From assembly GCA_947311845.1 (NCBI GenBank), contig CAMZMU010000107.1, positions 38,672,588-38,736,587 of the forward strand: 64,000 nt of DNA. The letters run 5' to 3'. Under the pieces are notes generated by a model that made no database searches, was not told the DNA's origin, and was given only the letters and a program-made list of their open reading frames with translations. A program made the translations under genes and the position numbers. Origin of the DNA: Poa pratensis (taxonomy: Eukaryota > Streptophyta > Magnoliopsida > Poales > Poaceae). The first letter of the stretch is position 1. The number at the start of each line of letters is the position of its first letter. Positions 49,533 through 61,200 of this stretch are shown here, piece by piece.

Positions 49533-50269
49533 CATAGTCAGGTGATGAGCATTCTTCGTTTTGAGTCGTCTACCTACGAGTAGAACTCCTAGACGTCCAA
49601 AGGTATATTGGTCACTTTTGTTGTCTCGCAAGTCGCAAGGCTTTCCTTGTTAGCTAGTCTTCATACAATCGGCGCGGGCAGGAGTTCCCAGTAGAATGAA
49701 GACTCACTCGGCCGTTACGCGGTCTTGTGATGCATCGTCATTTATTTTCTTCCAAAATATCACGTCCACGTGAAAGCGGTCTAAGCACCTCTACGCTGCT
49801 TAGAAGCCACGATATAAATTTAAATAGATTTAGTACCTAAATCTGCAGGTTCGAAATTTTATGCCCAACTCTAATAGGACTATGATGCATTTTATGCCTA
49901 AATTTTAAAAATTATAGACCTAGGATTTCAAAAACAAAGAGCTCACTCGACTCTGAAACCGAAATGAAGTCACCGGTCGGTAATTACTCTATCTAGTGCA
50001 AGGTTCATTTTTTTTCATAATCATTTTGGCTAGGGGTAAAAACGAGCCTACGAGCAAGATACGGCCAAACCAGAACTTTTTTTAGGTGCCAGAAGCTTAT
50101 TTGTTGGGGAAATGTTGCAAAATAATGCACATGTGCTTACTACACATTGGTTCTCACAGTAAAGAGATGTCAACGAGATAGAGAAGCAGAAAAGGCTGTC
50201 GCAGAAGCAAAACTCCACATCAGGCAACATCAAGAAGCAAGATAGGCCGCAAGGCGCGTGTTCTAGCAT
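49533..50269. other. Spacer and BAS1 3' UTR
   Basis: No gene supported. The right part should contain the 3' UTR of the minus-strand peroxiredoxin gene. Confidence 0.4.
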
Positions 50270-53200
50270 CTAGATGGCCGCAAAGTACTCTTTGCTCCCC
50301 TTGGGTCGGGCTTCATGGACTTCTCCCCAGGCTTCCATCCAGCTGGGCAGACCTCGTCCGGGTTTTCTTGGACGTACTGCAAAGCCTGTAACATAGCAAA
50401 AAGGGAGCAGTAAGCTTAGGTTTGCACATTCAGCGACACGAAGGACGAAAACTACAAACGGACAGACTGGCTTGGCTAGGCCTGATTCAAGCAAAAGACC
50501 AATTGTGTGTGTAGAGACAGGTCCTGGATGGCATCTTCGCAGGATCAGATTAAGCAAACTAAAATAAGCTGGGCCTTTCCATGCCATTAGATTTGCTCAT
50601 ATCGACTATAATGCACCTTGCAGTTCTTAAGGTATATGCACTTGTAACAACAAACCATGTAATCTTAATGCCACAAATGGAGCTTCAAAATAGCACGGTA
50701 ATTGTACTATTTTCAAGTAAAATGTTATAGCATTATTTTACAGCACATGACTAAATTAAAATGTATAACACAAGTGTACTACATATGACTACAAATTAAC
50801 ATTGTAGAGCACATAAGTGCAATTAAAGTATAAAGTGCATTTTCATCTTGAATAAATTGTTTCCATTATGAAAGTAATGGAAAAAAGTGTATCCTGGTTC
50901 GAAGAAATACACATTATACATCGAAATGATGCACCTTAAACTGTGTTTCGCAAGCAGTAACGACTTTGAGTATATGTTCTTCCCATGTTGGTTTATAACT
51001 AAACTAGCAGAGTTTGTCTTTTGTTTCCTAGAAGGCTGAAGCAAATGACTATCCCTGAAGTTCAGCAAGCGTAAAGTGTAGAATACCTGAAGTGTCCTCA
51101 TGGTCTCATCCACACTGCGACCAATCGCGAGGTTGTTAATGGTAGAGTGTTGGATTACTCCCTCTTTGTCAATGATGAAAAGTCCTCGCAACGCAATTCC
51201 CTATTTGACAGGACATGTGGATTTACATAGCGACAGAAAACAGAAATAGAGCAAAGAAGCAGGACCACTCAGTAGCGGAGAGTAACAGCAACAATTGGTC
51301 AAATGGGATACCTGATCAGGTATAAGTACACCAAAGGACTTCGAAATTGATTTAGTAACATCAGAAATCAGTGGGTAATTCAAATCACCGAGCCCACCAG
51401 AATTCCTGTCTGTTTGCACCCATGCAAGATGAGAAAACTGCATCCAAATAATGGTTTGAATCAGGTACTCAGGTTTTCGAGTTAAGGACAGAGATGAAAC
51501 ACCATAAAAAGGTCAATTCTGACAAAACTATAGCACCAAAATCGTTTCAATACAGAAACTGTATTAAATAGAAATCTAAATCTTATATTAAAGCTATTAT
51601 TTAGAACAGCATTATTCAACAATACCTGTTGGCTATTTATTGCAACGGAAGAGATCAAAACAAGTATATTGGCAGGCCAGAAACCACTATTGAATTCCAA
51701 CTCGTTCAATTTTATGGCGAATCATAATATTGGTTGAGCATCATAGGGGACAAGGTGAGCCTCCCCCTCCCTTCCCTCCCCGACACCCCCACCAACATGT
51801 GTGGAATTCCTCTAAGTAGTAGTGTTACTTTGAGCAATTTAATAATAATTAGGACTCCTAATAAGTTTCATAAGCCTTGGTCACTCCTTATTTTTTCTCC
51901 AAACTCTACCACAGGTGGCAACAAGCCAATATATATTTCGTATGTGAAGCACAGAGCATGCTTAGTCAGTAAATATTATTGTCTACAAAACTGACTGTCC
52001 AAATTTTGGTACTAGAATTTAGAAATACAGAATAATGCTCTAGATCTGTGCATGGCCAGCACCAGGCATGCAGATTTCTCAAAATAGGAGCAGTTATCCA
52101 GCTATACTAACGAATAATTTATTTTCTCTTATGAGCCATTTAGTCCAAAAACTGCACTCATAGGATTTCATGATTGGACAATTAACTCTATTCATATGAT
52201 AGGAGTTGCTAGCGTATTACGAACGGCTCTGCTATGTGTTATTCATAGAGTGACCAACACACTATTTGAGGACACTGATGTTGCAAATGCCTTCCGCGTT
52301 TTTAACCTAACTCAAGATGAAGAAGCTCATTCAAAGAATCAAAGGTTACTGCTAACCGCTTTTGGTTCCAAATCTTTTGTGTTGCTTTTTCCAGTGAACA
52401 TTGGTTACTTCTTTATACTATGTGTACCCATCACCGGTTTATGGATTAGTGCTATTGGCACACTTGGCCTGGCTCTGAACTTACATGCCTATGACTTTTT
52501 TACGAGGAAATCCGTGCAGCGGAAGATCCTGCATTTGAGATTTTCTAGACCAAAAATATTCATTTAAACAAGGGTATTTATGCGTGGATGGAAGCTCAAG
52601 GGCCTCATGAAAATCTTATATTAGCTTAGGAGGTTCTACCACATGGAAATGCTCTTTAATGGAACGTCCATTTTAGCTGGCCGTGACCAAGAAGCCACCG
52701 CTCCGGTAAGCTACTTGGAGCTCACTAGCCCATGCAGGATTAAATGTATCCTAGGGGCTCATTACGTACAAGAAAAGCCCATGTATGAACAAGGGCTAAT
52801 TTTACTTCCACACCGTAAGCAAAGAAACAATTTGTGCACGAATAACAGACATTGGCACATTTAATTTGTCTGGGTATTGAAAGTGTCTCTATTACATGAC
52901 ATATGACCAAGAAAAACATCTACAGTTTCTCAATGCTGCAAGTACAGGCACGGTGCATCTTTCACCAAATCAAATGAATGGCAATATATTAATGCTAGCA
53001 CGACTGTGAAATGACATGAACTTTTCACGATGTTGAAAGTTGCAACATACCACGCTGTCGATTGAAACACCGAGGACCTGAGTGTTTATCTTCTCAAATT
53101 CCTCGTGTCTGTCGCTGAAAGCAGTAATCTCTGCAAAGACCAGGCACACACATTTATCAGGGCCTCCTCAGACCATCGCTCGATAGTCATCCAAAGCAAC

Positions 53201-53763
53201 CTTCCAATAGAAATTATGACCTCACCTGTTGGGCAGACGAAGGTGAAGTCCAAGGGGTAGAAGAAGAGAATCACGTACTTCTTGCCGATATAATCAGATA
53301 GCTTCACCTGAAAACACAAAGGGTATAGCAACCGCAGGAGCAACTGTTAGAGGCTCACAATTCAGGACATACAGCGTCAACGCACTACGGATACAGGAAG
53401 ATGCAAGCAAACGCTTACATTGATGAACTCCTGGTCGAACACGGCCTCGGCGTCGAAGTCAGGCGCCTTGTTCCCGACCAATGGCAAGTCGTCCTACGAA
53501 GCGCAGATAGCAGAGCCGGTGAGAAGGAGGCGAATCCAAATCCAATAAGGGGGTCGTGGGGCTAGGAAGGTTACCACTCCGCCGGCGCGGGCGACGAAGG
53601 CGCTGGTCCGGGCGGATCTGGTGGCAGCGGCGAGGCGGATGGGCCTCGAGGCGGCGAGGGGCGGGCGAGCGACGGAGAGAGACTGCGGCGCGAGGGGTGC
53701 GGCGAGGGGCTTGGGAGTGGGGTTGGAGGAGACGACAGTGGAGGTGGCGAAGGAGCAGGCCAT
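50270..53763 (-). CDS. BAS1: Chloroplast 2-Cys peroxiredoxin (BAS1 type), one frameshift in last exon
   Basis: Reduces hydrogen peroxide and lipid hydroperoxides in the stroma using thioredoxin or NTRC. Seven exons with GT-AG introns: 53763-53575, 53493-53419, 53307-53226, 53130-53051, 51437-51312, 51200-51087, 50385-50270. Residues 1-63 form a Ser/Ala/Arg-rich transit peptide. The peroxidatic cysteine is in [10 protein letters not shown] (about C113), GGLG is at about 156-159, the resolving cysteine in EVCPAGW (about C235), and KEYFAAI ends the 260-residue protein. Near 50303-50305 one base of a short C/G run is missing. As written, the frame leaves after residue 249, loses the YF motif and ends about 13 residues later at 50263. 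GGLG and YF together make eukaryotic 2-Cys Prx sensitive to over-oxidation. A lesion or a base-calling error are both possible. Confidence 0.94.
52150..52830 (+). pseudogene. Plastid DNA insertion (NUPT) spanning psbD-psbC, in BAS1 intron 4
   Basis: The + strand encodes a degraded copy of photosystem II protein D2: [40 protein letters not shown] and later [20 protein letters not shown]. It continues into the D2 tail region (about 52570-52640). Without a gap come traces of CP43: [17 protein letters not shown] (52643), LGAH, then [14 protein letters not shown] (about 52780). In grass plastids psbD and psbC overlap in exactly this order. Many substitutions and indels show that it is old. It lies antisense to BAS1 and is removed by splicing. 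Confidence 0.9.
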
Positions 53764-53914
53764 GGCCGGGCTCCGGAGGAGTGGACGAGGAAGGATGGAG
53801 TGCGGCTTTCGGGATTTGGGTGCCTGCGATGGGGTTTGGGCTCGGAGTAAAATGCACATACTTCGGCTCCAAGAGCATCTCCAACTACGTTGTCAAACCC
53901 TCGCTAAGGGCACC

Positions 53915-54370
53915 AGATCCCGTGCCCCGCTCAAGGCGAGGTACAGCGTGACTTGAGGCCTCACATCCACCATCCATCTCCCATTCAACGATCAGAGCAG
54001 GTCTAAATTTAGATCTCAAAATTAAAACTTCTCAGAAAAAATCGAAAAAATTCCCACGAGTTCTATATGTTCGTTGTGTGTTCACAAATTTGTAGGATTT
54101 CTTTGGATAAATGGTTTACCATTAACTAAATTTTCTGTGTTTTCAACTTAAAAAGCTATTAAATCATAAACCGGTGATCCCAAAAAATCTACAATTTACC
54201 ACAATACACAACGTGACATATAGAACTCGTGGGAATTTTTTCGATTTTTTCTGAGAAGTTTTAATTTTGAGATCTAAATTTGACCTGCTCTGACCGTTGG
54301 ATGGAAAATGGATGGTGGATGTGAGGCCTCAAATCACGCTGTGCCTCGCCTTGAGCGGGGCACGGGATCT
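53915..54370. mobile_element. Hairpin MITE with ~190-bp inverted arms, nested in the Harbinger terminus
   Basis: Arms start AGATCCCGTGCCCCGCTCAA and end as the inverted copy TTGAGCGGGGCACGGGATCT. The complementarity continues through CTCACATCCACCATCC, TCTAAATTTAGATCTC, TTCTCAGAAAAAATCG and ACTCGTGGGAATT-type blocks to about 54110/54180. A possible CACC target duplication is at 53911-53914 and 54376-54379, but five extra bases (CAGTC) on the right make the exact end uncertain. Confidence 0.85.
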
Positions 54371-54699
54371 CAGTCCACCTCCAACGGTGCTCCGCATATG
54401 GACTGTCCGCTTTGGGCTGTCTGTGGACAAATTTTGGGGCTCTGTCCTCTTTGCGGAGGAAGTGCCCCCAACGGCCCGGCGCAAAAAAAAGGGACAACAC
54501 AAATAAAAATAATACTACATTAATAGTTCGATAGGGCCCAGTGGCCAGTGAGACAGAAGGACAACAAAAAAAACGAGCCTATACTACGGCTCTAGGTCGG
54601 GATAGGGCGGCGCCGGCGTCGTCGGAGGGGCAAAATGGGCGGCGGCGGCTCCGGCCTGTTGGCGTTGCTGGCGTCCTACTCATCCTCGTCGTCGGAGGG

Positions 54700-55574
54700 G
54701 TCGAGGATGATGTATGGAGGCGCGGCGTAGAGTCACGCCGGTGGCGCCGCGGGTGGAGGCGTGGCCGGCGCCACGGGTGCCTGTGGCCATGCCGGTGGGG
54801 GCACGTACGCCTGGCCCTCGCCGTGCTCTGGCCATGGTGACCACGGCACCTGCCAACGCGCGCGCTCCTCCTCCATGCGGGCCTGCTCCGCCGCAGCCTC
54901 GGCGGACGCACGGAGCGCAGGCGCCAGATCGGGCCAGCGCCCGAGCTCCTCCAGCTCGGAGGCCTCGATGGCCTGCTTGAGCAGCTGTCCTCGTCCTCCT
55001 CCTCCTCCATCTTGACGGGAGGGTCGTCGCCGCCGTCCTCGGACTCCTCCTCCTCCGGCTCGCCGTCCTCGAACTCCTCCGGCTCGTTGTAGTCCACCGG
55101 CAGCGTCGCCGCGAACGCGAGCCAGCGCCGGTGGTTGTGCTCGAGCTCGAACCACCGGTCCCAGAGCTCGCTATTCATAGCGTACGCCGGGTCGTGGAGG
55201 AGGTCGGGGGGAAGCAGGGCTCGGCGGCGGAGGATCTCCTCCGTGCGCTCACGGCCGTCGCGTGGCACTGGAGGCACGGGGACGCGCCGGCGGTTGAGAT
55301 GCCACCCCTCGGGGAGGTGGACATCGCCCCACGGCAGCGGCTGCCGCCTTTCCCAGTAGATCTGGGCCAACTCCAGCGACACGCGTGTGCGGCGCGCCCG
55401 GCGGCGCGCGTTGCGAGCGGCGCGGGCCTCCGCATCGGCGGCGGTGGCGGGAGCGCGACGTGGAGGCACGGGCACGGGGACTGCGGGAGCGCGGCGTGGC
55501 GGCGGGCCACGAGAGCTCGAGGCCTCGTGGTTGTTCCGGCCGCCCTTCCACGAGGCCCAGAAGGGCTTCTTCAT
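54700..55574 (-). pseudogene. Transposon-associated ORF, frameshifted, function unknown
   Basis: Starts MKKPFWASWKGGRNNHEASS at 55574. It then has a basic Arg/Ala/Pro-rich part, WERRQPLPWGDVHLPEGWHL, RRRALLPPDLLHDPAYAM and an acidic EEFEDGEPEEEESEDGGDD stretch. Near 55010 a one-base shift in the GAGGAG run moves the natural continuation LLKQAIEASELEELGRWPDL (55155-54733 frame) out of frame. I have seen such ORFs repeatedly in Triticeae transposons but know no function. It is not a DDE transposase as far as I can see. Confidence 0.6.
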
Positions 55575-55905
55575 CGCGGTGGCGGTGGCGCGGCGGCTAG
55601 GGTTCGCGGTCGGCGATGCGGAGAGTGTGAAGTGGAGTGGACTAGATAGCGATGGCCGTCCACCCACCGCATTAAAACGACCAGCTGAGGCGGCCACGCT
55701 CGCTGGCGCGTGGGCCAGGGGCGGACAGCGAGAGGACACGCGCTGTGTCCTCGCCTCCCCAAACCTGGACCAAATTTGGGCCGAGTTTGGTCAGTCTGGG
55801 TGTCCGCCCGGACAAGTGTCCATATGCGGGCCGCCGTTGGAGGGCTTGACTTGTCCGTTCGGACAAGGCCTGTCCATATGCGGAGCACCGTTGGAGGTGC
55901 CCTAA

Positions 55906-56380
55906 AGGTCCGTCAGGACGGACAACCCGGAGGCTGATGACGGCAACCCAACCGTGGCCCATGGGTATGAGCACAAACATCCGGTGCCAATGGGTATGAG
56001 CACGCCGCGTCCATGGTCAGGCGCCCAAAGATGACTCCAACGGGGCGACGCATTAAGTCCGCGCGCCTCTGTTTCTATCCACGAGGGCCGAAAACACTCC
56101 AACGGGGCGACGCAAACGGAACACGGTCCGTTTTTTGGTCCGCCGCGACGCATTCCTGGCCTAAATTTGGGCCACCGATGCGCCGGCCCCGGACGCGAGC
56201 GGAGCGCTATTGTGTCCTGCCCTAGTCCACCCCTGGCCCGCAAATCAGACCATTCTCCACCCCAATCTCTCCCACCTCCCTCGCCCCTCTCGCCGCCACC
56301 CTGCCGTCGCACACTCGATTTGGCACTGCAAGCCATTCCGGGGACGCCGGCTGCTGCTCCTCTCCCCCGCTGTCACCGGA
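55906..56380. other. GC-rich spacer, possibly an older Harbinger-like relic
   Basis: Two copies of ACTCCAACGGGGCGACGCA (56035 and 56096 regions) and two of ATGGGTATGAGCAC (about 55959 and 55989). No supported gene. It is the insertion site of the Copia element (target duplication GTAGG at 56381-56385 expected on the far side). Confidence 0.45.
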
Positions 56381-56385
56381 GTAGG

Positions 56386-58006
56386 TGAAGGGAATATGCC
56401 CGAGAGGCAATAATAAAGTGGTTATTATCTTATTCCATGTTTATGATAAAGGTTTATATATCATGCTAGAATTGTATTAATCGGAAACGTTAATACATGT
56501 GTGACTAATAAACAAGAAAGAGTTCCTAGTAAAGCCTATCTTTTAGCTAGCTCGTTGATTAACTGATGATCAAGGTTTCCTGATCATGAACATTGGATGT
56601 TGTTGATAACGGGATCACGTCATTAGAAGAATGATGTGATGAACACACCCAATGATAGTATAGCAATGCGATCAAGTCATTTAGTTTACATTGTTATATC
56701 TTTCACATACGAAGTAACTATAATCCTTAGACCATGAGATCATGTCAATCACTAACACCGGATGAGTGCTTTGATGACATCAAACGTCACACCGTGAAAG
56801 GGTGACTATAAAGGTGGCGTTGGGTACTCTGAAAGTATTGGTTGAGGCTCATGGATCAAGAGTGGGATTTGTCCATCCAAATGACGGAGAGATATACTCT
56901 GGGCCCTCTCGGTGATATCACATCAACACCGCTTGCAAGCACGTGACTAGGTCACAAGGATGTCATATCACGGAACGAGTAAAGAGTACTTGTCGGTAAC
57001 GAGATCGAACTAGGTATGGTCGATACCGGTGATCGGATCTCGGACAAGTAAAATATCGCGGACAAAAGGAATTAGGTTACGACGTTTCTGGTTCACGCGA
57101 TCACAAGATTCATCGTTGGATGTGTAGGAGTCATTACGGATCTCCAGGTCCCGCTGTTGACTATTGATCGGAGAGGTGTCTCGATCATGTCTACATTATT
57201 CACGAACCGTAGGGTGACACACTTAAAGTTTGGAGACGCTATTGAGAAGATACGGAATATTGGAGAAAAGTTTGGACATCACCGAAATTGTTTCGGGTAA
57301 TTTTGAAATAGTTCAAGGGGATAATTGCAAATGGTTGTTAATAGAATTAACAAATAAACCAAAGGGGTAATTGTTAATGTTTGTTAATAGAATTAACAAA
57401 TATTAAAAGAAATAAAAATGTTTTATTTAATAAAGAAACCCTTGGGATTTTTGAGTGGAGATTAAAGGAGGGTGAGTGGGCATGAGTGGATGCTCCACTC
57501 ACATCAAGAGGGAAGAGGTGGAGTCACCCCTAGGGGCAACGTCCCAACCTCACCCATCTCCTATATATGGAGGGGTGGGAGCTCCCTCTTGAACACACAC
57601 TTGCTCCTCTCTCCCTCCTCCCCTGTCCACCTTCCGCCATCCGCTTGGCGAAGCCATGGCTGATTTTGTTCCCCACCGCACCACACCGTCGTGTTGTGGA
57701 GTTTTTCCGGTGGATCTTCTACTTCCGCTGCCTCGCTGGATCGAGGGAACGAAGGTCGTCATCAAGCCGTACGTGTGACCGAGTACGGAGGCGCTGCCCG
57801 TTGCAGCGCACATCTTCACGATCTTGAGATCGGCGAGTGAACGACTACGTCATCCACGAGAATTATTCTCGAAACGCTTACGGTCTTCGAGGGTTAGTTC
57901 TCTTGGTACTTGGCTTACCCGTTGCTCACATCTACGAGATTAGATCTTGGTGACTTGGTTGTTCTTACCGTAGGAATTTTTTGTTTTCTATGGTACGAAC
58001 CCATCA
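56386..58006 (+). repeat. 5' LTR of the Copia element
   Basis: 1621 bp with TG/CA ends. Contains a TATA box candidate (CCTATATATGG, about 57561-57571), an AAATAAAC-type A-rich area upstream and TCTACTTCCGC-type leader downstream. Confidence 0.92.
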
Positions 58007-58007
58007 G

Positions 58008-58020
58008 TGGTATCAGAGCC
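58008..58020 (+). other. Primer-binding site of the Copia element (initiator tRNA-Met)
   Basis: TGGTATCAGAGCC one base after the LTR end. Confidence 0.95.
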
Positions 58021-58299
58021 GTGTCTATGCGTAGATGTTTTGTACGGGTAGAACACATATGTGTATGTGGGCGTTGATGATCATGTTATTGCTTCCGTGT
58101 TGTATTTTGAATCTTAGTGGCATAGTGGGATGAAGCGGCCCGGACTAACCTTACATGTCCACGTACATGAGACTTGTTCCACGACTGACATGTAACTTGC
58201 TTTGCATAAGTGGCTTTGCGGGTGTCTGTCTCTCCCACTATAGTTAAGATTTTATCTACAAAGGGTTGTTTAATAATTTGTTTATCACCGTTGTGGTTT

Positions 58300-61200
58300 C
58301 ATGTTCGTAGGTATGAACGGTTCTATCTTCGAAAGCCCTAAGCCACGTAAAATATGCAAAATAAATTAGAGGACGTCTAACTTGTTTTTGCAGGGCATGT
58401 GATGTGATATGGTCATTGTTACAAATTTTGATGTATGAGATGATACTATTTGTAAATTATGACATACCGGCAGGAGCCAAATGGTTGTCTTTTAAATTCA
58501 TGGCCTGCGTGCTAAATATCATATCCATGTGATATGTTGTAATTTGGAGGACAATCAAGAAGGAGGCGCCATGGACCTTGGTGCCACGCCGGTGGAATGA
58601 TGGAGATCATGCCAAGATGCACAAGATGGAGATCCAAGTGCAAGAAGGACCATATCATATCACATTATCCATGCATGTGATGTTAATCCTTTTGTGCATG
58701 TGATGTTAATCCTTTTATGCATCTTATTTTGCTTAGATCGCGACGGTAGCATTATAAGATGATCCCTTATAGTTAATATCAAGATAATAATGTGTTCTTC
58801 CTTAGTATGCACCGTTAAGAAAGTTCGTCGTTTCGAAGCACCACGTGATGATCGGGTGTGATAGACTCTACGTTCGCATACAACGGGTGTTGACGAGCCT
58901 AGCATGTACAGACATGGCTTCGGCACACACGCAAATACTAGGTTCTACTTGGCGAGCCTAGCATGTACAGACATGGCCTCGGAACACGTAACCGAAAGGT
59001 AAAGCATGAGTCATATGGATGATATGATGAACATGTCGATGTTCGCCTTTGCAGCTGCACCATCTCACGTGATGATCGGTTATGGTGTAGTGAATTTGGT
59101 TTGTGTAATCACTGAAACGACCAGAGGGATGTTGTTTTTGAGTGGGAGTTCACGTAGTAATTTTTTAATTAACCTGAACTAATTTATCGTAGACAACCTA
59201 TCAAAGAGTTTTTGCATAATTTTGTAGTAGTGTTTGGCATCCACGTTCTACCTTACGCTTAGATTGTTAATTGAGATAAAACTGTTTTGATCTGGCAAAA
59301 CCATTTTGGAATGGTACCGTATTTTAATTGAGTCCTATTGTAAATTTTTGGTAATACCTACCTAGCTCCATGTGGTTAATGATTGATTGATCTAAAGAGC
59401 AAATAATTCCGATTTAGTATCTAGTGTCATACTTGCTTTCATGATAGCTGATTTTCAAAAAGAATGTTTTGAGAATCAAGGTGATCTAGGAGCTGAAAAA
59501 GAGTTGTTTTTCGGATACAAATGAGGAGTAAAAGATATATTGATATCTAGAACCCTGTTTGTGGCAACATGACTGAGTGTGATTTACTGTGATAATATGT
59601 GCTTATATTATTTGAATATATGCAAGGATTGAAGACGCTGGCGTTTAAATCATCCAAGAAGTTGGGCACTGATATTATCCTCTAAATTCCTTCCTTTGAG
59701 CTATAGTAGCTTCATCACAAATTGTTATGATGGGATGTATTAAAAGTCTGAGTAATTTTTTTACTATACTTGAAGATTACTAAGAGTGGAATGTGGAAGA
59801 ATGCTAATAATATGGTGATATTAGTGAAACAATCAACTTCAAAGTCTAGCTCCATGGGTGATTGTATATGACTAACACGCCAAGGAAAAGTTGCTAGTTT
59901 GACTGGCATTGTTTGATGTTGAATGATTCTTCTATAAAGAAAGGGAATACTGAAAATAGAATTACAAAATTATATGGCAGAAAAGAAAAGACTGGAAAAG
60001 TCCAGCTCAGGAGTATATGCATGATATACAAGTTATAGATGTTTTACTGGTTAGCAAAGTATTTCTTGGGTATTTTTATACCAAATTGGCTGGTATGAAT
60101 TGTCATACATAAACAATACAAGAAGTACAAGGGCCTTAAGGAACTAGAAAAAGATGTGAAAACGATTACGACAAGAACGAAAATAAAATGTTATTGTGTT
60201 CACCGTCGCATCGAAACAAGCCTTCAAGATTTATTTTAAAGAACTTAATAAAGTTGTTATTTTGTTCCTGATTATTGTGAGAACAAATGAGTTGTTCAAA
60301 CTATGACCATGTTCCATGATTGATGGATGAGTTAATATAAATCATGTTGGTTAAAATAAACATCTATAAGACTAAATGCTAAACGTCACAAGACGTAAAA
60401 TTAAAGAATTTCACTTATGTTGTGAACCACCGTTTTAGTTCATAATGGAAAGGAAACCATGAAGGAACTCCATGTTGATGGATTTCAGAGTCATTTTGTT
60501 TTTGAATAAATTGACACTTGTGAGACCTCTTCCAAAACATGACTAAAACTCCGTTCATAGGCCAAACTAGAATGGACGGCTAATTTAGTGGATATTATAC
60601 ATGTTGATGTACATGGTCCATTATGTGTAGTCGTGAGTGGTGGATTAATTTTTCTTCATAAAATTCCACCGATGATTTGAGTAGATACATGAGTATATCT
60701 ACTTAATGAGAAGGGAGTTTTTACATTTTTGAATTAGTTCAAAGTATTGTTGGTATGAAGTGAAAATCATTGTAACAAGAGAATTTAGTATTTATGATTG
60801 GATCATAAAGGATAAAGTTTGAGTTACATGTTTAGCGAAACATCTGAGGAGTTACAGAATTGTTCCGCGACTTATCATTCCTGAAAACCCCATAGAAGTA
60901 TGGAGTGTTCGAAAGACATGATCGAACCTTGTTAGACATGGTAAGATAAATAAAATGCCACTATATTTTTGTAGTTTATGCTTTAGAGACTACCGCTTTT
61001 ACACTTAAAAGAGCGCCATCGTGATCCGTTGAAATTGACACCATACGGGTTATGGCTTGGGTAGTGACCCGAGTTGTCTTTTTTCTAATTTTTGGTATGC
61101 ATAGCATGTATAAAATGTTTACAACCAAAATCGGATAAATATATGTTTATAAGGTTATCCCAAAGTATCTGTTGGGTATTTCTCCTATCACCGAACCTAA

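Larger units (their letters stand above)
53908..55902 (-). mobile_element. Harbinger-type element with captured/associated ORF, upstream of BAS1
   Basis: Flanked by TAA (53905-53907 and 55903-55905). The left end starts GGGCACC, is interrupted by a hairpin MITE (53915-54370), and resumes with CACCTCCAACGGTGCTCCGC at 54376. The right end is its inverted copy (55876-55902), a perfect match over about 28 bases. A 1 kb minus-strand ORF is inside. It lies 145 bp upstream of the BAS1 start codon. Confidence 0.85.

Noticed and set aside
52196..52567. 123-codon + strand frame as a nuclear gene
   Set aside because: It is a diverged piece of plastid psbD within a BAS1 intron; adjacent CP43 traces and frame breaks show that it is a NUPT relic.
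54541..55905. Plus-strand GC-rich frames within the Harbinger element
   Set aside because: Shadows of the minus-strand ORF; Arg/Pro-rich translations with no domain.
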